From Actinomycetes bacterium (GTDB taxonomy: Bacteria > Actinomycetota > Actinomycetes > Propionibacteriales > Propionibacteriaceae): DNA of 9,738 nucleotides. Both the position numbers and the translations under genes were made by a program. A model generated the notes under the pieces. It was not told the DNA's origin, made no database searches, and saw nothing but the letters and a program-made list of their open reading frames with translations. This document shows positions 1-6,541 of the stretch, in pieces (the stretch's first letter is position 1; every line of letters begins with the position of its first letter). Location of the stretch: positions 1 to 9,738 of the forward strand of contig JAEZHJ010000007.1 of the NCBI GenBank assembly GCA_023436925.1. The letters run 5' to 3'.

Positions 1-514
1 CAACCAGCGCAGCGGCGGGCAGAGCCTGCGGGCCACCGGCGCGGCGGCCTCCAACCTCGACCTGTACCAGGTCAACTGCACCTTCTACGACGCGCTCGGC
101 CGCGATGACGACCGCTACCTGCTGGCACGGCTGTTGCAGCTCTTCGTCCCGGGCATCCCGCAGGTCTACTACGTCGGCCTGCTGGCCGGGACCAACGACA
201 TGGAGCTGCTGGCGGCGACCGGGACCGGGCGCGACATCAACCGGCACCGCTACACCGCCGAGGAGATCGAGGCGGAACTGCGCAGGCCGGTGGTCCGGCG
301 CCAACTGGAGGCGCTGCGGCTGCGGGCCTCGTTCCCGGCCTTCCAGGGCGAGTTCGGCGCGACCTGGCACGAGACCGGCGGCCGCTTCACCTGGCGGCAC
401 GAGGCGACCGAGGCGGTGCTCGACTTCGACCTTGCGTCGAGCGCGTTCCGGGTGACGACCAGTGAAGGCGGGGTCGGGCAGGTCCGGCTGGCGGGCGGGC
501 CCGCGACGACCTGA
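1..514 (+). CDS. Sucrose phosphorylase-type GH13 enzyme, C-terminal part (5' end outside window)
   Basis: The frame is open from base 2 to a TGA at 512-514 and gives 170 C-terminal residues. The stretch SNLDLYQVNCTFYDAL, followed by PGIPQVYYVGLLAG, NDMELL and GRDINRH, is typical of GH13 subfamily 18 sucrose phosphorylases, cytoplasmic enzymes that split sucrose with phosphate into glucose-1-phosphate and fructose. The catalytic Asp/Glu/Asp residues of the barrel lie upstream of the window, so only the late barrel and the C-terminal beta domain are visible. Relatives in the same subfamily act on sucrose-6'-phosphate or glucosylglycerate, and the visible part does not settle the substrate. The gene converges on nhaA with a hairpin-rich 75-base gap. 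The family assignment is secure and the exact substrate is inferred. Confidence 0.85.
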   Translation, partial: NQRSGGQSLRATGAAASNLDLYQVNCTFYDALGRDDDRYLLARLLQLFVPGIPQVYYVGLLAGTNDMELLAATGTGRDINRHRYTAEEIEAELRRPVVRRQLEALRLRASFPAFQGEFGATWHETGGRFTWRHEATEAVLDFDLASSAFRVTTSEGGVGQVRLAGGPATT

Positions 515-519
515 GGCAC

Positions 520-537
520 CCCGGGTTCCGACCCGGG
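520..537. terminator. Hairpin after the sucrose phosphorylase gene, possible bidirectional terminator
   Basis: A perfect 7-bp inverted repeat, CCCGGGT (520-526) and ACCCGGG (531-537), encloses the loop TCCG, five bases after the stop codon. There is no T-tract on either strand, so it would be a U-less terminator, common in high-GC actinobacteria. A second, weaker inverted repeat, GGGCC (543-547) with GGCCC (556-560), sits just behind it. Lying between converging genes, the pair could stop transcription from both sides. Confidence 0.5.
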
Positions 538-589
538 AAACAGGGCCATCAGACCGGCCCGGGCACACCTGAGCCTCCCGCCGGGCGGA

Positions 590-1861
590 TCAGTCCTCGT
601 CGGGCTCGTCGGTGAGGTCGCGGGTGTCGGTGTCGACCACCCCGTCCAGGTTCATGTCGGCGGCGCGGGCCTGCCGGGCGTCCCAGCGCAGGAAGCCGGC
701 GCCCAGGGCGGCGGCGACCACGGTGCCCGCGATGATCCCGAGCTTGGCCGCGCCCTGGTGAGTGCCGTCGCTGAACGAGAGCTCGGCGATCAGCAGCGAC
801 ACCGTGAACCCGATGCCGGTCAGGAAGCCGACTGGCAGCAGGTCCCGCAACCCGATCGCGTCCGGCAGGCGCAGCGGGGTGAAGCGGGTGACGATCGCGG
901 TCGTGCCCATGATCCCGATCAGCTTTCCGGCCACCAGCGCGACCGCGACCGCGAGGAAGACCGGCTCGGTGAGGACGGCGGCCGGCCCCTCGCCGTCGAC
1001 GAGGGTCACCCCGGCGGAGAAGAAGGCGAACAGGGGCAGCGCGATGCCGGACGAGAGCGGCCGCACCGCCTCATCGAGCCGGTGGGTGCGCGAGTGCCGC
1101 TCGCCGTGGACGGCCAGCGCCGGAACGGTCAGGCCGAGCAGCACACCGGCGATCGTGGCGTGAACCCCCGACGCGTGCATGAACACCCAGGCGACCAGGC
1201 CGATGGGGATCAGGAGCCACCAGTACGGGCGGGCGGAGCGGACCACGACGGCGAACAGGGCGACCGCGGCGAGGGCCCCCAGCAGCGGCAGCAGTTGGAT
1301 CTGCGCGGTGTAGAACACCGCGATCACGATGATCGCCAGCAGGTCGTCCACCACCGCGAGGGTGAGCAGGAAGGTCCGCAGCGCCCGCGGCAGCCCCCGT
1401 CCGGCGATCGCCAGCACGGCGAGCGCGAAGGCGATGTCGGTGGCGGTCGGGATCGCCCAGCCATTCAGCGCCGTGGGTTCGCCCAGGCCGATCACCATGA
1501 GGGCGAAGATCACCGCGGGCAGCACCATCCCGCCGACCGCGGCGAACACCGGGACGGCGGCCTGGCGCAGGTTGCGCAGACTGCCGGCGACCAGTTCGTG
1601 CTTCAGTTCGACACCGACCACGAAGAAGAAGATGGCCAGCAGCCCGTCCGCGGCCCAGGTGGACAGCGACAGGTCGAGGTGCAGGGCGGCCGGTCCCACC
1701 ACGGTGCCGGCCAGCGCGTGGAAAGCGTCACGCCACGGTGTGTTCGCCCACACCAGCCCGAGCGTGGCCGCCACCAGCAGCAGCACTCCACTGGTCGTCT
1801 CCTGGGTCACCCAGCGGCGGGCGCGCACGCGCCGGCTGGGGACCACTGCCGGTCCCGTCAA
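590..1861 (-). CDS. nhaA: NhaA family Na+/H+ antiporter
   Basis: Predicted 423-residue inner-membrane antiporter that exchanges Na+ for H+ and supports pH and salt balance. Family hallmarks are in order: LLAIFFFVVGVELKHEL (74-90), PTATDIAFALAVL (138-150, with D142 matching E. coli Asp133), LAVVDDLLAI (168-177, with D172-D173 matching the ion-binding Asp163-Asp164 pair), HASGVHATIAGV (229-240), K313 near E. coli Lys300, and LPVGFLTGIGFTVSLLIAEL (342-361). The frame stays open far upstream, but the family N-terminus begins near VTQETTSGV. I chose a TTG at 1861-1859 because a strong AGGAGG (1872-1867) lies 5 bases upstream and no family sequence precedes it. The C-terminal tail (about 398-423) is acidic and hydrophilic, with a DMNLDGVVD motif unusual for the family. 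A promoter-like site with an overlapping palindrome lies about 70 bases upstream. Confidence 0.93.
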   Translation of the reverse strand: MTGPAVVPSRRVRARRWVTQETTSGVLLLVAATLGLVWANTPWRDAFHALAGTVVGPAALHLDLSLSTWAADGLLAIFFFVVGVELKHELVAGSLRNLRQAAVPVFAAVGGMVLPAVIFALMVIGLGEPTALNGWAIPTATDIAFALAVLAIAGRGLPRALRTFLLTLAVVDDLLAIIVIAVFYTAQIQLLPLLGALAAVALFAVVVRSARPYWWLLIPIGLVAWVFMHASGVHATIAGVLLGLTVPALAVHGERHSRTHRLDEAVRPLSSGIALPLFAFFSAGVTLVDGEGPAAVLTEPVFLAVAVALVAGKLIGIMGTTAIVTRFTPLRLPDAIGLRDLLPVGFLTGIGFTVSLLIAELSFSDGTHQGAAKLGIIAGTVVAAALGAGFLRWDARQARAADMNLDGVVDTDTRDLTDEPDED

Positions 1862-1866
1862 AAGGT

Positions 1867-1872
1867 CCTCCT
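1867..1872 (-). promoter_or_regulatory. Ribosome binding site fixing a TTG start of nhaA
   Basis: On the minus strand AGGAGG stands 5 bases before TTG at 1861-1859. A nearby ATG on the same strand is in another frame. This site is the main reason for choosing the 423-residue NhaA rather than the longer open frame. Confidence 0.75.
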
Positions 1873-1924
1873 CTGATCCATGACGAACCCCGCGGAAGGG
1901 GAACGTGCCGACCAGACTTCCCGG

Positions 1925-1943
1925 CTCACCAGTGGTGAGTCTA
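1925..1943 (-). promoter_or_regulatory. Putative nhaA promoter with operator palindrome
   Basis: On the minus strand TAGACT (1943-1938) fits the actinobacterial TANNNT -10 consensus and predicts a transcript start near 1931, giving a leader of about 70 bases before nhaA. A perfect dyad, CTCACCA (1925-1931) and TGGTGAG (1933-1939) around one central base, covers the predicted start and touches the -10 box. That is a usual place for a repressor to bind. No clear -35 box is seen. The dyad could instead be a U-less terminator hairpin for the upstream fucU-like gene. Confidence 0.45.
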
Positions 1944-2007
1944 GACGCCGCCCTCGACAGGTGCTGCCGGGCGTGAGTGGGCAGGAGGCGGGCCCGTCCG
2001 GCGCGGG

Positions 2008-2436
2008 CTACAGCACGCCTTTGACGAGCAGGTAGCAGCCGAACGGCGCCGACTCGGAGGTGTGCACCGTCACATAGGCTCGCTCGGCGCGGGCGTAGAA
2101 GCCGTCGGGGCCGTGCCGCAGGACGCCGAGCTCGGGCACCTCGCGTCCGTCCAGCCGGTTCCAGACTTCGCGGACGCCGCCCAGCGCGGCACCCTCGCTG
2201 CCGTCGTCGGCCAGCATGTGCACCACGGCGGGCTCGGTGAAGGTCTCCAGTGGCATCAGGGTGAGGATGGCCTCGATCGCGGTGGCCGCGTCCACCCCCG
2301 GCAGCTCGATCACCCGGTTGCCGCGGGTGTAGCAGGGATAGTTGCTGTCCACCACGGCGATCACGTCGCCGTGGCCCATCTCCGCCAGGCAGGTCAGCAG
2401 GGCGGGGGTCAGCAGCGACGGAACGTTCTTGAGCAT
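2008..2436 (-). CDS. fucU: FucU/RbsD-family sugar mutarotase (L-fucose mutarotase-like)
   Basis: A 142-residue protein matching the RbsD/FucU family in full length (about 140 residues). The N-terminus MLKNVPSLLTPALLTCLAEM is followed by GHGD, where H22 aligns with the catalytic histidine of FucU. The C-terminal FYARAERAYVTVHT and the ending LLVKGVL are also characteristic. FucU interconverts alpha and beta anomers of L-fucose and related pyranoses; RbsD does so for ribose. The longer FucU-like ending and MLK start favour FucU over RbsD. No fucose kinase, isomerase, aldolase or sugar transporter lies in the window, so the substrate is uncertain. The ATG at 2436 has a modest GGGAAG 8 bases upstream. 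The gene is 46 bases downstream of the nuclease gene and 146 bases upstream of nhaA on the same strand. Confidence 0.85.
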   Translation of the reverse strand: MLKNVPSLLTPALLTCLAEMGHGDVIAVVDSNYPCYTRGNRVIELPGVDAATAIEAILTLMPLETFTEPAVVHMLADDGSEGAALGGVREVWNRLDGREVPELGVLRHGPDGFYARAERAYVTVHTSESAPFGCYLLVKGVL

Positions 2437-2468
2437 GGGCCAAGCTTCCCATCGCCGAACGTCCCCGT

Positions 2469-2483
2469 GCGGCTCTCAGCCGC
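2469..2483 (-). terminator. Hairpin at the nuclease stop codon
   Basis: GCGGCT (2469-2474) and AGCCGC (2478-2483) form a perfect 6-bp stem with a 3-base loop, starting at the last base of the nuclease TAG stop. No T-tract follows. It probably reduces read-through into the fucU-like gene, though a 6-bp GC stem alone is modest evidence. Confidence 0.4.
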
Positions 2484-3244
2484 TACTCGCAGGCCAGCCC
2501 GTCGCCGTCGCCGTCCCCGTTGTTGCCGGTGCGGTGCGCGAACCACTCGTAGATCTCGGTCTCGGCCGGGTCGTCGCGGGAAAACGGGCCGGTCGGGTGG
2601 CCGGCCGTGTTGCGCTTCAGTCGTCCGCAGGAGGTGTACTGCTGCCACCACGGTCCCTCCAGAGAGGTGCCACCGGGTGCGGCGCCGGCGCAGGTGAGCG
2701 TAAGGACGCCGCCGCCTGGGCCAGTCGAGGCGACCTGGGCCGCGTGGTAGGCCGACTGCCGCGGATGGGCGGGGTAGCCGTCGGTGCCGTCGTAGCGGGC
2801 GACCGCGTGGCCCGCCTCCAGCTGGACCAGGCCGAGGTCCGTCCCGTCGGTGGTGATGACGTAGCGCAGCAGCCGGCCGTGCCGGTCGCGGTCGTTCTGG
2901 CCGGACGGCAGCTCGAGGCTGATCGCGTCGCCGCGGGCGACCCGCCGTCCCAGCTCGGCGGCAGCCTCGTCGTGCCCGCACTCGCCCCGTTCGGGGGTGT
3001 CGATCCCGATCAACCGGACGGTGCCGGCCGAGGTCTTGACGGTGTCGCCGTCGACCACCGACCGGAAGGTCGCCAGCTCGGTCACCCCGGCCGGCGCGGC
3101 AGGCACGGACGGACGCGGCGCGTCCCCCGGCTGGGCGGCAGAGGTCCCCAGGCCGCACCCGGCCAGCAGCAGCGCCACCGCGGTCACTCCCAGCGCGGCC
3201 GGACGGCGACGCCGGCAGGCTCTGGGCTGCCCGGAGTGCTTCAC
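2483..3244 (-). CDS. Secreted lipoprotein thermonuclease (SNase-like) with Excalibur tail
   Basis: A 253-residue exported nuclease. An arginine-rich start and hydrophobic stretch lead to the lipobox LLAGC (27-30), with C30 predicted to be lipidated, so the enzyme should sit on the outer face of the membrane. The SNase fold follows at about 56-170: VVDGDTV (63-69), VRLIGIDTPE (76-85) and HGRLLRYV (122-129). R77, E85 and R124 match the staphylococcal nuclease catalytic Arg35, Glu43 and Arg87, and D66 and D82 match its Ca2+-site aspartates. The C-terminus SCGRLK (205-210) through DGDGDGLACE (244-253) is an Excalibur-type Ca2+-binding motif with two cysteines. The likely role is Ca2+-dependent cleavage of extracellular DNA or RNA. 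The start is GTG at 3244-3242 because it precedes the signal sequence; the ribosome site is weak. Confidence 0.88.
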   Translation of the reverse strand: MKHSGQPRACRRRRPAALGVTAVALLLAGCGLGTSAAQPGDAPRPSVPAAPAGVTELATFRSVVDGDTVKTSAGTVRLIGIDTPERGECGHDEAAAELGRRVARGDAISLELPSGQNDRDRHGRLLRYVITTDGTDLGLVQLEAGHAVARYDGTDGYPAHPRQSAYHAAQVASTGPGGGVLTLTCAGAAPGGTSLEGPWWQQYTSCGRLKRNTAGHPTGPFSRDDPAETEIYEWFAHRTGNNGDGDGDGLACE

Positions 3245-3293
3245 GGCCTCAGCATAGGAAGGCCCGCGCGGCCCCGCCGGGCGAACCGGGCAA

Positions 3294-3312
3294 GGCCGGC
3301 GACACCCCGGCC
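3294..3312 (-). terminator. Hairpin after the LuxR-type regulator gene
   Basis: GGCCGG (3294-3299) and CCGGCC (3307-3312) make a perfect 6-bp stem with a 7-base loop, beginning at the last base of the regulator's TAG stop. The minus strand continues with TTGCCC and has no T-run. It may insulate the downstream nuclease gene, which begins 67 bases after the regulator. Confidence 0.4.
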
Positions 3313-6131
3313 TACCAGCCTTCCCGGCGAGCCCGCGCCGCCGCCGCGCCGCGGCTGGTGACGCCGAGCTTGGCCAGGATGTTGGAGACGTGGACGCTCA
3401 CCGTCTTGGGCGAGACGAACAGTTCCGCGGCGATCGCACCGTTGCTGCGGCCCTCCACGACCAGCGACAGCACCTCGCGCTCCCGCGGCGTCAGCCCCAG
3501 TCCGTCCGGCCCGGCACCGGTGGTCGCGACGGCGAGCCCGGCCCGACGGCGCAGCGCGGTGAGCTCGGCCAGCCGCTGGTCGGCACCGAGCCGGTGCGCG
3601 ACCTGCTCGGCCGCGTCCAGGGTCGCCGCGACCGGTTCCCCGGCGGCGATCAGGTGCCGGGCGCACTGCAGCAGGGCGTCCAGCCGCAGGCTCTGGGGAC
3701 CGTCGACGAAGGCGTCGGCGGACGCCTGCCAGCCGGCCACGTCGTCCTCGAGCTCGGCCACCAGCAGCGCCCGCCAGCGGTCCTCGGTGAGGGTCGTGGC
3801 AAGGCCGGACGTCACCGCGAGCAGCCAGGCGCCGTCGGCGGCCAGGTCCCCGGCCCCGAACCGCAGCGCACGGGCGGCCAGGCAGGCCGACTGCCAGGAG
3901 AACACCGGGTGCTCCTGCACCGGCAGGGTCAGCATGGTCCGGGCGTGCTCCAGCGCCCGGTCGGGCTGCCCGCGCAGCAGCGCCAGGTTGGCCAGGCCGC
4001 GCCCGACCCGCAGCCGGTCCTGCACGGTGGAGGTGTCGGAGGCGAAGACCGGCTGGAACTCGGCCAGGATCGTCTCGGCATGGTCGAGTTGGCCGCGCAC
4101 CAGTGCGATCTCGGCCAGTGCCATCCGCAGGTGGAGCAGTTGGGAGCCGGGCGGGTTCAGGGCGAGCGCCCGCTCCACCAGGGTGCGGGCCTCGTCCGGC
4201 TCCCCGAGGGCGAGCAGGCTCTCGGCCCCGTTCGCGGCCATCATCACCCCGATCGAGCGTTCGACGCCCAGGTCACGGGCCTCCCGCGAGCCGAGCTGGG
4301 CCACCTCGACCGCCTCCGGGAACCGTCCGGCCAGGTGGAGGTGGTGGCTGAGGTTGATGCACCACCGGGTGCGGGAGCGCCGCACCGCGATCCGGCCCGC
4401 CTCCTGCAGCAGCGCGAGACCGGCCTCGTCGTCGCCCAGCGCGGCGATCACGCAGCCCTTGGTGTTGAGCAGGTTCGCCTCGGCGGTGATGCTGCCGACC
4501 GCCCGTGCGACCGGGAGCCCTTCCTCGGCGGTGGCCAGGCTCTCGTCGAGGCGGCCCTCCAGCATGAGCTGCGCGCTGATGAACTCCAGCGCCCGGGCCC
4601 GTTGCGGCGTGGGCCGATCGGAGGGAGTCAGCGCGAGCGCTTCGGTGAGGATCGACAGGCCGCCGGTGGTGTGCGCGTGCCGCTGCAGGGCATAGGTCAT
4701 CAGCCGGTCGGCGCGCACCAGCGGGTCGGTCCCGGGCGGGGTCTCGCGCAGCGAGGCTTCGATCAGCGCGAGCGCCTTGTCGGACTCGCCGGCGGATCGG
4801 GCCGCCCGGGCCGCGAGGTTGAGCACCTCGTCGCGGCTGCCCAGGACGGCGGCCGCCTCCGGCGCCCGGTCCCACACCTCGAGCGCCCGTTCCAGGACCC
4901 GCAGCCGCTTCAAGTGGGCGCGCGGGGAGCCGTCCAGCACCCGGCGGCAGGCCTGGAAGCCCTCCTCAAGGCGGTGTGCAGCGAAGAGGTGGTGAACCAG
5001 TTCCGCCTCGCCGCCGCCGTTGAGGTCGGGGTGCTCGGCCAGGACGTCGGCGATCCGGCTGTGCAGCCGGGTGTGCTCGCCGGGCAGCAGCCGGTCGTGG
5101 ATCACTTCGCGCAGCAGCGAGTGCCGGAATGCGTACCCGTCCGAGGTCGGCATCAGCAGCAGCCCATCCACCGCCTCGCGCAGCGCACCGTCCAACTCGG
5201 CCGGCGCCAGGCCTGCGAGGGCCTCCAGCAGGTCGTGGCTGACCTGCAGGCCCACGCCGCTGGCCAGCCGCAGCACCTCGACGGCCGCCTCCGACCGGGC
5301 GTACACCCTGGCCAGCAGGGCATCGCGCAAGGTGGCGGGCAGCTCGACACAGCCCTCCCGGCTGCCGCGGGCGAGCTCCTCGGCGAAGTAGGGGACCCCG
5401 TCGCTGCGCTGGGCGAGCAGCGAGACCAGCGCCGGGCCGGCTTCCGGGGCGACGCTGCGGACCAGCCGGGCCAGTTCGTCGGAGGCCATCGGCTCGAGCT
5501 CGAGCACCCCGACGCCAGGACGGCGGCTCAGTTCGGCGAGCACGGGCCGCAGCGGGTGCCGTCCGGGCACCTCGTCGGAACGGTGGGTGGCGATCAGCAG
5601 GAGCCGGACGTGGGTCAGCGTCGCCTGGAGGAATTGCAGCAGGTGCCAGGTCAGCGGATCGCCGGCGTGGAGATCTTCGACCACCACGCAGACCGGGCGG
5701 GTGGCCGCGGCACCCTCCAGGACGGACGCGATCGCCTCGAACAGCACCAGCCGGTCCGGGGTGCCGTCACGGGGGAGGCCGAGCTGGGGGAGCAGCGCGC
5801 CGAGCGCGGGCCAGCCCGCACCGGCCCACTGCTGCAACTGGTCGGCACCGACCTCGGCCAGCAGCTGCTGCAGCACGGTGACCGCGGCGGCGTACGGCAC
5901 CGGCTGGTCGCCGAACCGGAGGCACTGCCCGATCAGCACGCAGGGGTCGTCGGGCAGGTTCTCGAGGAAGGCGTGCACCAGGCTGGTCTTGCCCATGCCG
6001 GCCTCGCCGCCGATCAGGGCCAGCCACGGCTCAGCCGACTGCACCCGCCGCCACGCGTCGCGCAGCTGGGCGAGCTCGGCTTCCCGGCCGACGAAGGTCG
6101 CCTGGGCAGGGATCAGGGCCATGGCCGACAT
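3312..6131 (-). CDS. LuxR-family ATP-binding transcription regulator (LAL / MalT-like)
   Basis: A 939-residue cytoplasmic regulator with STAND-type architecture. The N-terminus FVGREAELAQLRDAW (13-27) leads into a P-loop GEAGMGKT (42-49) and a Walker B-like segment VCVVVEDLHAGD (147-158). A long alpha-helical, TPR-like region rich in Ala and Leu fills roughly 400-870. The last 60 residues are a LuxR-type helix-turn-helix, LTPREREVLSLVVEGRSNG continuing through AELFVSPKTVSVHVSNILAKL. Proteins of this type bind ATP and a ligand, assemble, and usually activate transcription; the ligand cannot be read from sequence. The frame is open another 101 codons upstream, but that part is the shadow of the small gene. 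ATG at 6131 has a GGGGTGG about 4 bases upstream; an ATG at 6122 is the alternative. The operator-like repeats at 6458-6486 are a possible target. Confidence 0.9.
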   Translation of the reverse strand: MSAMALIPAQATFVGREAELAQLRDAWRRVQSAEPWLALIGGEAGMGKTSLVHAFLENLPDDPCVLIGQCLRFGDQPVPYAAAVTVLQQLLAEVGADQLQQWAGAGWPALGALLPQLGLPRDGTPDRLVLFEAIASVLEGAAATRPVCVVVEDLHAGDPLTWHLLQFLQATLTHVRLLLIATHRSDEVPGRHPLRPVLAELSRRPGVGVLELEPMASDELARLVRSVAPEAGPALVSLLAQRSDGVPYFAEELARGSREGCVELPATLRDALLARVYARSEAAVEVLRLASGVGLQVSHDLLEALAGLAPAELDGALREAVDGLLLMPTSDGYAFRHSLLREVIHDRLLPGEHTRLHSRIADVLAEHPDLNGGGEAELVHHLFAAHRLEEGFQACRRVLDGSPRAHLKRLRVLERALEVWDRAPEAAAVLGSRDEVLNLAARAARSAGESDKALALIEASLRETPPGTDPLVRADRLMTYALQRHAHTTGGLSILTEALALTPSDRPTPQRARALEFISAQLMLEGRLDESLATAEEGLPVARAVGSITAEANLLNTKGCVIAALGDDEAGLALLQEAGRIAVRRSRTRWCINLSHHLHLAGRFPEAVEVAQLGSREARDLGVERSIGVMMAANGAESLLALGEPDEARTLVERALALNPPGSQLLHLRMALAEIALVRGQLDHAETILAEFQPVFASDTSTVQDRLRVGRGLANLALLRGQPDRALEHARTMLTLPVQEHPVFSWQSACLAARALRFGAGDLAADGAWLLAVTSGLATTLTEDRWRALLVAELEDDVAGWQASADAFVDGPQSLRLDALLQCARHLIAAGEPVAATLDAAEQVAHRLGADQRLAELTALRRRAGLAVATTGAGPDGLGLTPREREVLSLVVEGRSNGAIAAELFVSPKTVSVHVSNILAKLGVTSRGAAAARARREGW

Positions 6132-6196
6132 CGTGCCACCCCGCGCCCACGATGCAGCAGGGGCGACGGGAATGGACACTGCCGTGGCGGCCGGGC

Positions 6197-6400
6197 TCAC
6201 GGACGCGCGGACTGCAGCCTGGCCGGGTGGTGCCGGACGACCCGGCGCCGTCCGGTCGCCAGCCGCTGCCACCAGTCGGCGAGCCGGCGTCCGGCCGGGG
6301 TGGTGGCCGAGGCGGCCAGGCGACGCTCGGCGGCCTCCCGCTCGAGCTCGGCATGCTGCTGCCGGTACAGGTACCCGAAGTGGTAATCGGAAGTGGACAT
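6197..6400 (-). CDS. Small basic protein of unknown function
   Basis: A 67-residue frame that I do not recognise. It starts MSTSDYHFGYLYRQQHAELE, continues with an Arg/Glu/Ala-rich helix, has a DWW motif near the middle, and ends in a strongly basic tail (RRRVVRHHPARLQSARP). No membrane segment or cysteine is present. I chose ATG at 6400 because CTGGAG lies about 4 bases upstream; an in-frame ATG at 6436 lacks such support. The gene is 65 bases upstream of the LuxR-type regulator on the same strand and is probably cotranscribed with it. It overlaps the open upstream extension of the regulator frame, so one of the two is spurious; the ribosome site and natural composition favour this small gene. 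It may be a small regulator or interaction partner, but that is a guess. Confidence 0.5.
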   Translation of the reverse strand: MSTSDYHFGYLYRQQHAELEREAAERRLAASATTPAGRRLADWWQRLATGRRRVVRHHPARLQSARP

Positions 6401-6457
6401 GGCTCCAGCCTGCTGCTGAGGCCGCCCGGCCCACATCGGACGAACTCCCGAACCGCC

Positions 6458-6486
6458 ACCTCAGGCGGGCGTCTGAGGTACCTCAG
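6458..6486. promoter_or_regulatory. Operator-like cluster of three ACCTCAG half-sites
   Basis: ACCTCAG occurs at 6458-6464, its reverse complement CTGAGGT at 6473-6479, and ACCTCAG again at 6480-6486. The last two make the perfect 14-bp palindrome CTGAGGTACCTCAG, and the first two make a dyad with an 8-base centre. The two same-strand copies are 22 bp apart, about two helical turns. The cluster lies between two divergent genes and upstream of the -35 region of the rightward one. The palindrome centre is about 62 bp before the predicted transcript start, a typical activator position. Confidence 0.6.
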
Positions 6487-6529
6487 TCCTGCGGAGTGCG
6501 ACACCCGTGGCGCCGGGTCGGGGTGGCCC

Positions 6530-6541
6530 TAGGATCGCAGC
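6530..6541 (+). promoter_or_regulatory. -10 box of a leaderless promoter
   Basis: TAGGAT at 6530-6535 fits TANNNT and is followed by 6 bases and then the GTG start at 6542. Transcription would begin at or next to the start codon, giving a leaderless mRNA. No Shine-Dalgarno sequence is present. No clear -35 box is seen, which fits a promoter needing an activator. Confidence 0.55.

Noticed and set aside
758..1876. 372-residue plus-strand frame opposite nhaA
   Set aside because: Hydrophilic Gln/Arg/Asp-rich composition with no motif, opposite a conserved membrane protein.
1862..2452. N-terminal extension of the nhaA frame to 620 residues
   Set aside because: The extra 197 residues overlap the fucU-like gene on the same strand in another frame, are Arg-rich shadow sequence, and the strong ribosome site at 1867-1872 marks a later start.
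3390..6386. 998-residue plus-strand open frame opposite the regulator gene
   Set aside because: It is Gln/Gly/His/Arg-rich with no domain, typical of an antisense shadow in high-GC DNA; the minus strand has clear Walker and HTH motifs.
6132..6434. Upstream extension of the LuxR-type regulator frame to 1040 residues
   Set aside because: The extension is low-complexity Arg/Ala/Pro sequence antiparallel to normal family starts, and the domain begins right after the ATG at 6131, which has its own ribosome site.
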